NCBI GenBank assembly: GCA_964649195.1
Contig: CAZYPK010000020.1
Location: 1-48,863, forward strand
DNA: 48,863 bases
Direction: 5' to 3'
DNA from: JTS-RE9 sp964649195
GTDB taxonomy: Bacteria; Planctomycetota; Phycisphaerae; Phycisphaerales; Phycisphaeraceae
This document shows, piece by piece, positions 13,902 through 21,572 of the stretch. The translations under genes were made by a program, and so were the position numbers. Every line of letters starts with the position of its first letter. Position 1 is the first letter of the stretch. The notes below the pieces were generated by a model. That model was not told where the DNA came from and ran no database searches. It saw only the letters and a list, made by a program, of their open reading frames with translations.

Positions 13902-16502
13902 TCAGGCGACGGAACCCGATGATGCGCGAAGCCGCACGAGCAGCGGCGCCACGATACACAAACTCCCGGCCCAGCAGCCGGCCATGCCCGCCGCGAGCAT
14001 CAGCCCCAGCGACGCCATCGCCGGCACGCTGGCCAGCATGAGCGAGCCGAAGCCGATGATCGTCGTCAGGCTGCACAGGCTCATCGCCCTGGCGCGATGG
14101 GCCAGGGCTTTGATCATCTCATCGCGGCCTGTCCGTGCATCCATCGCGTTGGCCGTGGAAACCAGAAAGATGCCGTTGTCGATCGCCGCGCCGACGAGGA
14201 TGGGAATGCCCGCCATGTTGAGCATGTTGAACCCCGTGGCGGTCAGCCGCATGGCGACGATCACGCCCGCCATCATCATCAGCAGTGGCGTCAGCGTCAG
14301 CAGCACCAGCCGCCACCGACGATAAAGCAGCGTCACCCACGCCACCACGAACGCCAGCGCCAGCGCCCCGATGCGAGGCAGCTCCACATGCACCCCGCGC
14401 TCCAGATCGCGGCTGACCGCGCTCATCCCCGTCAACCGCGCACCCGTCAGATCCGCCAGCGATTCGCGCAGCCGATCGATCAGATGATTGCGGGCCTCCA
14501 CATCCGCCGGCGCCTGGCGAAGCTGCACCAGGGCCACAGCCTGCCACGGTTCGCCCCGTGTCGGCTTCGCCGCCGGGAGCATCATTCCTGCAAGACCGGG
14601 ATGCCTGATCAGATCATCCAACGTCGGCGCGGGTTTGGGTTCGATCATGATGGCGAGTCGGTTTCGATAGCCGGCAAACGATGCGGGTGAAAAGGAACTT
14701 GCCTCCAGCGCTTCATCAAACGCAGGCAGGACCGCCGACCGATCCCACGATCGCCACCGCTTCATCCGCAGCGCGGCGGCTTCCGGCGCAGGCGCAAAGA
14801 GCGCGGGATGAACGCCACCGGCAACGCCCGCATCGCGCAGCCGATGGTCCGCGAGCCTTCGCCCCACCTCGGCGCAGAGCGTCAGCAACTGATCCGCATC
14901 GGCGGCCTGCATGTGAATGACCATCGGATCGGGATAGAGCGAAAACGCCCGGGAAATGGCCGCGTGCGTCGCCATCGGCGGATTGGGTTGCGGATGCAGA
15001 TGGGCGATGTCCGAGTCGGACCAGGACGGGCCCGCCCGCAGCGCCAGGGCGGCACACAAGGCCGACAGCATGAGGATGCACAGAAGCATCGGCGAGCGGC
15101 GCGAGGTGATCGCACGGGTCAGCAGCGGGATGAATCTCGCGGGAGCCGCATCCGCCTTCACCGGCGGCGAAAGACGATCGCGAAGCGACAGCAGCGCAGG
15201 CAGCATCGTCAGCGCGGCCAGCAACGCCCCCGCCAGCCCCAGTGCGCCCAGCAATGCAAAGCCCCGCAGCGCGGGGATCGATGAAGCGGTGATCGCCAGG
15301 AACCCGGCCATCGAAGTGAGACAGGCATGAAGCAATCCTCCATGCAGACTGCGCGCGGCGGCGGAAGGCGCGGCAAGCGATGCACCGCCATCGCGCGAAA
15401 CAGCGTCGCCTGTCGATTCGTGATGCTCCATGAAGTGAATCGCATAATCGACGCCCAGCCCGGCAATGATCGCGCCGATGCCCGCGACGATGGGTGAGAT
15501 GGAATCAAAGAAGCAGGCATACAGGCCAAACGCCAGCAGCACCCCGGCCGCCGCGGGAATGAGCACGAAGAGGAAGCCGGTGATTCGGCGATGGGCCAGA
15601 AGAAAGAGCAGTTGCATGAGCGCGATGGTGCCGATGATCGTGAGCTGCATGTTGCGGCGAATGTGGGATTCGCTGTGGCGGGCGATGGCGTAGGCGCCGC
15701 CGACCTGGATGCGAAGCCCGTCGGGTTTCGCCTGGGCGATGGCCTGGTCGAGCAGCGACATGAACCGCCGCGTGAAGCGCATGTCGGTGGCGGGAGCGGC
15801 GGCTCGAATGCGGATGAGCAGCGCGGCGCCATCGGGCGAGAGATATTCGCCGCCGCCGGCCCAGTCGCCGGCAACGGGCATCAGTCGCGTCATGGCGGGG
15901 AGCATGATTTCGTGGAGCCGCAGCGGATCCCGAAGCAGTTGCCGCGCCAGCCGATCCGCCGCCGGCGAGCCGGCGGCCATCATCGCTTCGTTTCGCTCCA
16001 TCTGTGCGGTGATCCCTTCGCGGGTCAGCCTCCGCCTGATCGCCTCGAAGTCCGCATCATCCATGTAATGGATCGCATGAGGGAGCATGACCTGTTCGAT
16101 GAACCTTCGGATGTCCGGATGGGCGCGGTACTCCACCGCGCGGATCATCTTCGCCGCATCTTCATCGTTCGCCAGCGCCTGCTCCAGACGCGATGCGAAA
16201 GCCGGCAGCCGATCCGTTCCTGCCTGCTTTGGCTGATCATCGCGGCCCGACTGAGCCGCATCGATTTCAACGAGGATCAACGATTCATCGAGAAAGTGAA
16301 ACGCCTCGATCACCTGGCGCAGAGGCTGCGTGCCGGGCGCATCGGCGGGCGCCAGCGATTCGAGCTGCGAATCGATGGTCAACCTGCCCGCGGACCACGC
16401 CGCCAGGCCAAGCAGCGCGACCGACAGCAGCAGCGTCACCACCGGTGACCGGCGACATGCACCGGACAGGCCGGTCAAATTGAGCTTTGATTCATGGAAC
16501 AT
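13902..16502 (-). CDS. RND/MMPL-type lipid exporter of the pigment cluster
   Basis: 866 residues. It has the MMPL/HpnN topology: one membrane segment, a large periplasmic domain, five or six segments, then the same again. Charged membrane residues typical of proton-driven RND pumps are seen in GLGVDYAIHFMEHHES (first half) and GAAIDNGIFLVSTANAM (second half). In aryl polyene clusters this protein (ApeN-like) carries the finished lipid across the inner membrane. The start is the ATG at 16502, MFHESKLNLTG; the upstream open frame is REPIN-like repeat. It lies downstream of the lipoprotein gene in the same direction, separated by REPIN-like copy 3, and 17 bp upstream of the ROK gene. Substrate assignment rests on context. 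Confidence 0.88.
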   Translation of the reverse strand: MFHESKLNLTGLSGACRRSPVVTLLLSVALLGLAAWSAGRLTIDSQLESLAPADAPGTQPLRQVIEAFHFLDESLILVEIDAAQSGRDDQPKQAGTDRLPAFASRLEQALANDEDAAKMIRAVEYRAHPDIRRFIEQVMLPHAIHYMDDADFEAIRRRLTREGITAQMERNEAMMAAGSPAADRLARQLLRDPLRLHEIMLPAMTRLMPVAGDWAGGGEYLSPDGAALLIRIRAAAPATDMRFTRRFMSLLDQAIAQAKPDGLRIQVGGAYAIARHSESHIRRNMQLTIIGTIALMQLLFLLAHRRITGFLFVLIPAAAGVLLAFGLYACFFDSISPIVAGIGAIIAGLGVDYAIHFMEHHESTGDAVSRDGGASLAAPSAAARSLHGGLLHACLTSMAGFLAITASSIPALRGFALLGALGLAGALLAALTMLPALLSLRDRLSPPVKADAAPARFIPLLTRAITSRRSPMLLCILMLSALCAALALRAGPSWSDSDIAHLHPQPNPPMATHAAISRAFSLYPDPMVIHMQAADADQLLTLCAEVGRRLADHRLRDAGVAGGVHPALFAPAPEAAALRMKRWRSWDRSAVLPAFDEALEASSFSPASFAGYRNRLAIMIEPKPAPTLDDLIRHPGLAGMMLPAAKPTRGEPWQAVALVQLRQAPADVEARNHLIDRLRESLADLTGARLTGMSAVSRDLERGVHVELPRIGALALAFVVAWVTLLYRRWRLVLLTLTPLLMMMAGVIVAMRLTATGFNMLNMAGIPILVGAAIDNGIFLVSTANAMDARTGRDEMIKALAHRARAMSLCSLTTIIGFGSLMLASVPAMASLGLMLAAGMAGCWAGSLCIVAPLLVRLRASSGSVA

Positions 16503-16542
16503 GCCGCCGACTTTCAACGAATCTTCACAGCCCGCGCCGCAC

Positions 16543-16749
16543 AGCCGCGACTCAACGAGTCGCGGACGCAAACAGCCTGAAAAAGGGTGAATCGCGCCGT
16601 TGCATCAAGCCTAGAAAACCGTGGAAACACGGCAACATTTCACCGCATCGCACACACCGCCGCGCACACCGTCTTCAAGGCCGGTCATCCATCGCGCCAT
16701 CCATCACCCCTTCAGGCTGTCCATCTCCGCGACGTGTTACGTCGCGGCT
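16543..16749. repeat. REPIN-like element, copy 3, with compensated hairpin
   Basis: 207 bp. The left hairpin is as in the other copies. The right one has arms CCGCGACGT and ACGTCGCGG around GTT: two bases changed in each arm with pairing kept. It sits between the lipoprotein gene and the RND gene, inside an otherwise tightly packed operon, where it could affect relative expression. Confidence 0.9.
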
Positions 16750-16764
16750 CTGGCGAAGCGATCT

Positions 16765-17520
16765 TCAACGAATCTTCACGGCCCGGGCCGGCGGACGGAA
16801 CGCGGCGGCGGCCGGGGCTTCGTTCAATGTCACCTCGGTCACCGCCAGCGTGAACGATGCGCCCGCTGCGCCGGCCGTCACTTTCATGGGCCAGGGCAGG
16901 CCATCGACCAATCGATGACGCTCCATCCGTATGACCGATGTTGTGACGCCCTCCCGCGACTGGAGCCGGCATTCCTCGATGACCAGATCGCGTTTGCGCA
17001 CCAGCACGATCAAACGATCCTCGCCCATCTGACGATGGATGGCGAAGCGGGCCGCATCGACCTCGTGCAACCGATCGGCCGCATCAACAGGCAGCAGCCC
17101 AAAGAGCAGCGGCCAGACCGCGGCCTGCGGCGAGGACCAGAACTCGCGCAGCTTCCGCGTCTGCCCGTCATCACCCTCAAGCCAGACCCACGCGCCTTGC
17201 GGAAGCAAGGTCCAGTCGGCGACGGCGCGGTTGAACTTCCACGAACGAATCCGAAGTTGATCGGGCATCATCAAGGCGAAGGCGAAATCAACCTGAAGCG
17301 ATTCGCCCCGGGCCGGTTCAAGCGTCATCGTGCCGCTGCCTGAAGCAGAGATCACGGCAAGGGAGCGCGCAGCCAGATCGCGCCGGGCCGTGGCCATGTC
17401 GCGCCATTCATATTCAGGCAGCGCGGCGGCGCAGGCGGAAAGCAGCAGCGGCAGCAGCAGCGGCAGGCCACGCGCGAAATGCACGGTTTTCAGCGGTAAA
17501 ATGACCCGTTTATGCATCAT
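16765..17520 (-). CDS. LolB/LolA-like outer-membrane-type lipoprotein
   Basis: 251 residues. A lipoprotein signal is clear: hydrophobic run LPLLLPLLLSACAA with the lipobox Cys at about residue 31. The mature part has the strand-rich pattern of LolA/LolB-like lipid-binding half-barrels (GSGTMTLEPARGESLQVDFAF; WTLLPQGAWVWLEGDDG). Aryl polyene clusters often carry such an acceptor in addition to a LolA-like carrier. Its ATG overlaps the ligase stop codon as ATGA (17517-17520), so the two are translationally coupled. An acceptor role for the lipid product at the outer membrane is inferred from the neighbours; sequence similarity alone is weak. Confidence 0.72.
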   Translation of the reverse strand: MMHKRVILPLKTVHFARGLPLLLPLLLSACAAALPEYEWRDMATARRDLAARSLAVISASGSGTMTLEPARGESLQVDFAFALMMPDQLRIRSWKFNRAVADWTLLPQGAWVWLEGDDGQTRKLREFWSSPQAAVWPLLFGLLPVDAADRLHEVDAARFAIHRQMGEDRLIVLVRKRDLVIEECRLQSREGVTTSVIRMERHRLVDGLPWPMKVTAGAAGASFTLAVTEVTLNEAPAAAAFRPPARAVKIR

Positions 17521-18989
17521 GCCAGTTCTCCGCGCAGCAGTTTGCCCGTCGCCGTGCGCGGCAGCGAATCGCGCGCCTCGATCACGCGCGGCAGCTTGTG
17601 CGGCGAAAGCGATGTCCGAAGATATTGACGCAGTTCCTCCACATCGCCCCCGCCTTCGCCCCAGACGATGATCGCCTTCACCCGCTGAATCGTGTCGCTC
17701 ATGGGCATCGCCACGACGGCGGCCTGAGCCACCGACGGATGCGAAAGCAGCACCGCCTCCACCTCCATCGGATTGACCTTCAGCCCCCCCACTTCGATGA
17801 GCAGTTTCGTCCGGCCGGTAATCGTCAGCCGGCCATGTGCATCGATCCTGCCCAGATCACCGGTGGCCAGAAATCCATCGGCGGACAACATCCGAGGCTG
17901 TCGGATGTAGCCGGCCATCATCGATGGCGCCGCAACGGAAAGCCCGCCTTCACCGGCGCGGCAGCCGGCGGTTTCGCCGGTCGCGGCGTCCTCGATGCGC
18001 AGGCGCACCCCCTCCATCGGCCGCCCGACCGCCAGCGGATCGAACGGTTCCAACGCGGGATCGTTGAACGTGACCGAACCGAACTCGGTGGAGCCATACA
18101 CCTGACCGGCCGCGATGCCGAAGCTTCGCTCGAACGCCTCGAACACCCGGCGAGGCAGCGCGCTGCCTGCCGAATAAACCTGCCGCAACCGATGCTCGCG
18201 GACGGGCGCAGCGTCACTATGCGAAAGCGCATCGAGCATGAAGGGCGTCGCCGGGAACAGGGTGACGCCATCGCGGCGGAGCATCCGCCGCAGATGCGAA
18301 GGGTCGAACCGGGCGCACAACTGAACGGCGCAGCCGCTGATCGCCCAGGCGAGCGCCGCGTGATCGATGCCGTAGGAATGCGTGACGGGCGCCACCGCCA
18401 ACATGCGATCCTCCGGCGAAATGGCGATCGCCTTGCGGCAGTTCCGCGCCACCGCTTCGAGCCCGCTCATCTCCCTTCGCACCAGCTTGGGCAGACCGGT
18501 GGATCCCGAACTTTGCAGAATCATCGCGCCCTCGCCACGGCAGTTGTCGAGTGAATGAGCCGCCTGCGACGGGCGCTTCCGATCGCCATCGTCGAGCGCC
18601 GCCGACAGCGGAAACGAGATGAGATTCAACGGCGCCAGCGCCGCCAGCGCCGGTGGCGCACCGATCACCGCCACCGCGCCGCCGCCGATGGCTGCATCAT
18701 GAAGCTCGCGACTCGTGGCGGTGGCGGCCACGGGAAACACGGTGCGATCGGCGGCGAGGCAGGCGTGAAACGCCAGCAATGTGGCGGCGACGTTCGGCCC
18801 GCAAAGCAGCACCGTGCCGCGCTCCTCCACCGAGGATCGCAGGATGGCGGCGAACCGCGCGATCGCCTGGCGAACCTCGCTCCATGCCAGCGCCCTGCCC
18901 GGCCCATCGTCATCGGCTTCGATGATCGCCGCCCCGCCTGGCCGATGGGTGGCGTGCCAGTCAATCTGCCGGAGAAGGGCGTTGCTCAT
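17517..18989 (-). CDS. AMP-dependent acid ligase (acyl/aryl-ACP or -CoA)
   Basis: 490 residues of the adenylate-forming ANL family. Motifs: ILQSSGSTGLPKLVRR (phosphate loop), YGSTEFGSVT (A5), ATGDLGRIDAHGRLTITGR (A7-A8) and PRTATGKLLRGELA with the catalytic Lys at the end. In aryl polyene clusters this enzyme (ApeH-like) activates the aromatic starter acid and loads it on an ACP. A hydroxybenzoate from the neighbouring chorismatase is the natural candidate (inference). The start ATG at 18989 lies 29 bp inside the end of the flavoenzyme gene; a longer upstream frame exists but is antisense-free coding of that gene's end in another frame and is not supported. Confidence 0.9.
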   Translation of the reverse strand: MSNALLRQIDWHATHRPGGAAIIEADDDGPGRALAWSEVRQAIARFAAILRSSVEERGTVLLCGPNVAATLLAFHACLAADRTVFPVAATATSRELHDAAIGGGAVAVIGAPPALAALAPLNLISFPLSAALDDGDRKRPSQAAHSLDNCRGEGAMILQSSGSTGLPKLVRREMSGLEAVARNCRKAIAISPEDRMLAVAPVTHSYGIDHAALAWAISGCAVQLCARFDPSHLRRMLRRDGVTLFPATPFMLDALSHSDAAPVREHRLRQVYSAGSALPRRVFEAFERSFGIAAGQVYGSTEFGSVTFNDPALEPFDPLAVGRPMEGVRLRIEDAATGETAGCRAGEGGLSVAAPSMMAGYIRQPRMLSADGFLATGDLGRIDAHGRLTITGRTKLLIEVGGLKVNPMEVEAVLLSHPSVAQAAVVAMPMSDTIQRVKAIIVWGEGGGDVEELRQYLRTSLSPHKLPRVIEARDSLPRTATGKLLRGELA

Positions 18990-20304
18990 CGGCGCTTTCG
19001 CGTTGCGGGGTGGAGGAAGCCAGCAGGGAAAACCGTTGCCGTCGGGGAACGAGACCGAAACGGCGATGCCATTGACGCAACCGTTCAAAGAGCCAGATGC
19101 GCCAACGTACCGCAAACGGAGGTCGCGGTGAAATGTGACCGGCCAGCAGCGACAGCACCGCGCGATGAACCCGCACCGGCCCCCGGCCATGCAGCAGCAT
19201 TTCGCGGAAGTCGTGGTCGTAAAACATCCCCACCATCCGCGTGAACCAACCCAGCATCGGGATCATGTGACGCAGATACCTGCCGCGCGCCGACTGCGGC
19301 GACCGGCCCTGCCTGAGAATCGATTCGATGGCGCCTGCCGCCTGCCCTGCCGCGGCCATGCCCGCGCAGACGCCGGTGGAGAAGACCGGGTCCAGAAACA
19401 TCGCCGCATCACCGATCAGAAAATATCCGGGACCGGCAAAAGGATCGCAGCGATAGCTGAAGTCGGCGCGGACCAGATTCGTCCGCGGCCCCCGTGCCTG
19501 CCGCATCCGCGCCGCCATCAGCGGACAGCGGGCGAGGCCCCATTGCAGCATCCGATCGGCGGGCACGGGAATCGTCCTCGCCACCTTCGAATCCAGCACC
19601 ATGCCGATGCTCGTCACCTGCCCGTTGAGCGGGATGAGCCAGAACCATCCCTCATCGCAGACCGCGAAAACAGGCACGCCTTCCTGCTCGCCTTCGAGCC
19701 GTTGAACGTGGGTGAAGTGGTTGAAGTAGGCGACCTTTTGCAGATGGGCGTCGCGGAGCGGACGGCGCGTGCCCAGATGCCTGCCGATCAGGGTGTGATG
19801 TCCGCTGGCGTCGATGAGGAAGCTCGCCGTGAGCGCCCGGCCATCCTCCAGCCGCACCGCGACATCGCCATCGCTCAGCCGTTCGATGGCGCTGACCCCC
19901 ATCGGCTGCTCGATGACCGCCCCGGCCAGCCCGGCTTGATCGAGCATCATCCGGTCGAAGTCGGCGCGGGCGATGTTGAAGGCGTCATCCTCGCCGCCGG
20001 CCAGGTCCGCGCGGAAGCGGAACACACTCAACTCCTCCCCGCCTCCCATGCCAAAGGCTGCGCCGATCTTCCGCATGTGAGGCAGCGCCTTCAGCGCATC
20101 GCGCAGGCCCAGCCCGGTGAGTTGCTCCAGGGTGGCGGGCAGAAAGGATTCGCCGATCTGAAAGCGCGGGAACGACGCCTTCTCAACGATGATGACCCGC
20201 AATCCCTTTCGCGCCAGCAGCAGCGCCGCGGTGGCGCCGGCCGGCCCGCCGCCGATGATCAGCACATCGCCATCGCGCGAATCATTCGCAGGTTGTCGCT
20301 TCAT
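18961..20304 (-). CDS. FAD-dependent halogenase-like oxidoreductase
   Basis: 447 residues. FAD is bound through VLIIGGGPAGATAALLLA (GxGxxG, residues 18-23). The block FPRFQIGESFLP and the motif WFWLIP (Trp220, Trp222, Ile224, Pro225), which matches the flavin halogenase signature WxWxIP, place it in the halogenase/geranylgeranyl-reductase-like superfamily. Xanthomonadin pigment clusters carry a putative halogenase, and their polyenes are brominated. Whether this protein halogenates or merely oxidises cannot be told without the substrate-site lysine being tested. AGAGG lies 7 bases before the ATG. Family B copy 2 separates it from the chorismatase gene. Confidence 0.82.
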   Translation of the reverse strand: MKRQPANDSRDGDVLIIGGGPAGATAALLLARKGLRVIIVEKASFPRFQIGESFLPATLEQLTGLGLRDALKALPHMRKIGAAFGMGGGEELSVFRFRADLAGGEDDAFNIARADFDRMMLDQAGLAGAVIEQPMGVSAIERLSDGDVAVRLEDGRALTASFLIDASGHHTLIGRHLGTRRPLRDAHLQKVAYFNHFTHVQRLEGEQEGVPVFAVCDEGWFWLIPLNGQVTSIGMVLDSKVARTIPVPADRMLQWGLARCPLMAARMRQARGPRTNLVRADFSYRCDPFAGPGYFLIGDAAMFLDPVFSTGVCAGMAAAGQAAGAIESILRQGRSPQSARGRYLRHMIPMLGWFTRMVGMFYDHDFREMLLHGRGPVRVHRAVLSLLAGHISPRPPFAVRWRIWLFERLRQWHRRFGLVPRRQRFSLLASSTPQRESADEQRPSPAD

Positions 20305-20340
20305 GGGCAGGCCTCTTGCAGGCGGTCGTCGCCGAGCCGA

Positions 20341-20558
20341 CAGGGGCGTTCAATTCTCGGCACCCGCCCTGTCGGAAGTTCCAAATGACAAATTTCAAAC
20401 TCCAAACAAGCTCCAGGAAGAAAAAACGCAATCAAACAGAATCCGGATTCGAATCGGTTTTGCCCGGTTCGGCTCGCTTTCGAATTTGTTTGAGATTTGG
20501 AGTTTGCGATTTGGAGCTTTTGATTCCGGTGATGGGACGAAGAATTAAACGGCCCTGG
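20341..20558. repeat. Family B inverted-repeat element, copy 2
   Basis: About 218 bp with outer ends CAGGGGCGTTCAATTCT and AGAATTAAACGGCCCTG and inner arms TCCAAACAAGCTCC and AATTTGTTTGAGATTTGG. Its right half overlaps the 3' end of the chorismatase gene, supplying about 30 C-terminal codons and the stop. Confidence 0.85.
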
Positions 20559-21535
20559 CCGAGCCGGCCCATCGCTTCCAGTTCCACCAGGAGCTGCGGC
20601 CGGCAAAGGTCCGCCCGCATGATCTCCAGCGACCGCGCCTGCGCAAACCGCTCCCGCAGCGCACGCAACACCAGGGCTTCATCAGCCGCCCGGGCGATGT
20701 AGGCCCGGACGTGTTCGTAACGACTGTTGAGCCGCCGCCGCGCCTGCGATGACCGCTCGATCCATCGGCAGTCCGCATCACCTTCCCCGGCCACGGCGAC
20801 CAGCGACGCGAGATTGATTTCGGTTTCATCCAGTTGTTTGATCACATCGTCAACATGCACCGAATCCTCGCCGCGCACGCTGGCGGTGCCCGCGGTGATC
20901 AGCAGCGGCGCGGAGGATGATTCATCCTCGATCAGCGTCGCCCGGGCGAAGGAAGGCGGGACGGGGCCGTACCGTTTCGAGTAGCGATAGGCCGGCCGCT
21001 GCCTCGGATTCTCAAGGGGTGTGGCGCGGCCTTCATAGGCAAGAGCATGAAGGTGAAAGTCACCATCAGGCGACTCGACGGCGGAGGAGGCGACCATGTA
21101 ACCGGCGATGTCGTGGCCTTGAAACCATTGGGTGAATGCCTGGTGCCTGGCGGCGTTGAAGCCCATGTACACATCCGCGTCCGAAGTGACGCGATGGAGC
21201 AGTTGAGGGACATGATTCCAGAATCGAACGGGCCGCCGGCGGCCGTGGGATGCGAGCAGCCGCCGCAATTGGCCGTAGGCATCACGCACACGGGTGACGA
21301 TGCGGTCCCAGTCGTTCCAGCGCCGGCCGTTTGTGCGAAGCATCGCAAGCGTCCAGGGACCGGCCTGCCGCACGAACGGAGCGGCGCCACCGTCGCACGA
21401 AGCCTGTTCGATCGCCGCCATGTCAAAGCCGAGCACACCCAGCCAGTCGGGCGGCATCGGTGATTTCAGCCTGCGCTCGCGCACCTGCGTTGCGCGCTCT
21501 GCGGTGCCGGAATGTTCTTTGCCGCCAAGGCGCAC
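20432..21535 (-). CDS. Chorismatase / 3-hydroxybenzoate synthase-like (XanB2/FkbO/Hyg5 family)
   Basis: 367 residues. The family blocks are present: VPQLLHRV, DVYMGFNAARHQAF, VASSAVESPDGDFHLHALA, ENPRQRPAYRYSKRYGP and PPSFARATLI. Enzymes of this family split chorismate into pyruvate and a hydroxybenzoate or a dihydroxycyclohexadiene acid. XanB2-type members feed 3-hydroxybenzoate to xanthomonadin pigment and 4-hydroxybenzoate to ubiquinone. The start is GTG at 21535, with AGGGAG at 21542-21547 six bases upstream. The last 30 or so residues (from about GIKSSKSQTPN) are coded by the family B repeat and are basic and unlike the family, so the original C-terminus was probably replaced. It follows the KS-CLF gene by 37 bp. 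Confidence 0.85.
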   Translation of the reverse strand: MRLGGKEHSGTAERATQVRERRLKSPMPPDWLGVLGFDMAAIEQASCDGGAAPFVRQAGPWTLAMLRTNGRRWNDWDRIVTRVRDAYGQLRRLLASHGRRRPVRFWNHVPQLLHRVTSDADVYMGFNAARHQAFTQWFQGHDIAGYMVASSAVESPDGDFHLHALAYEGRATPLENPRQRPAYRYSKRYGPVPPSFARATLIEDESSSAPLLITAGTASVRGEDSVHVDDVIKQLDETEINLASLVAVAGEGDADCRWIERSSQARRRLNSRYEHVRAYIARAADEALVLRALRERFAQARSLEIMRADLCRPQLLVELEAMGRLGQGRLILRPITGIKSSKSQTPNLKQIRKRAEPGKTDSNPDSV

Positions 21536-21572
21536 TGGGAACTCCCTGTCAATCGATCCTTTTCATGTTACA

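Noticed and set aside
14097..16448. Several plus-strand frames of 80-285 codons opposite the RND gene
   Set aside because: They lack domains and arise from the codon bias of the minus-strand gene.
16503..16571. 23-codon extension of the RND exporter
   Set aside because: It is read from the REPIN-like hairpin and lacks a signal-like start.
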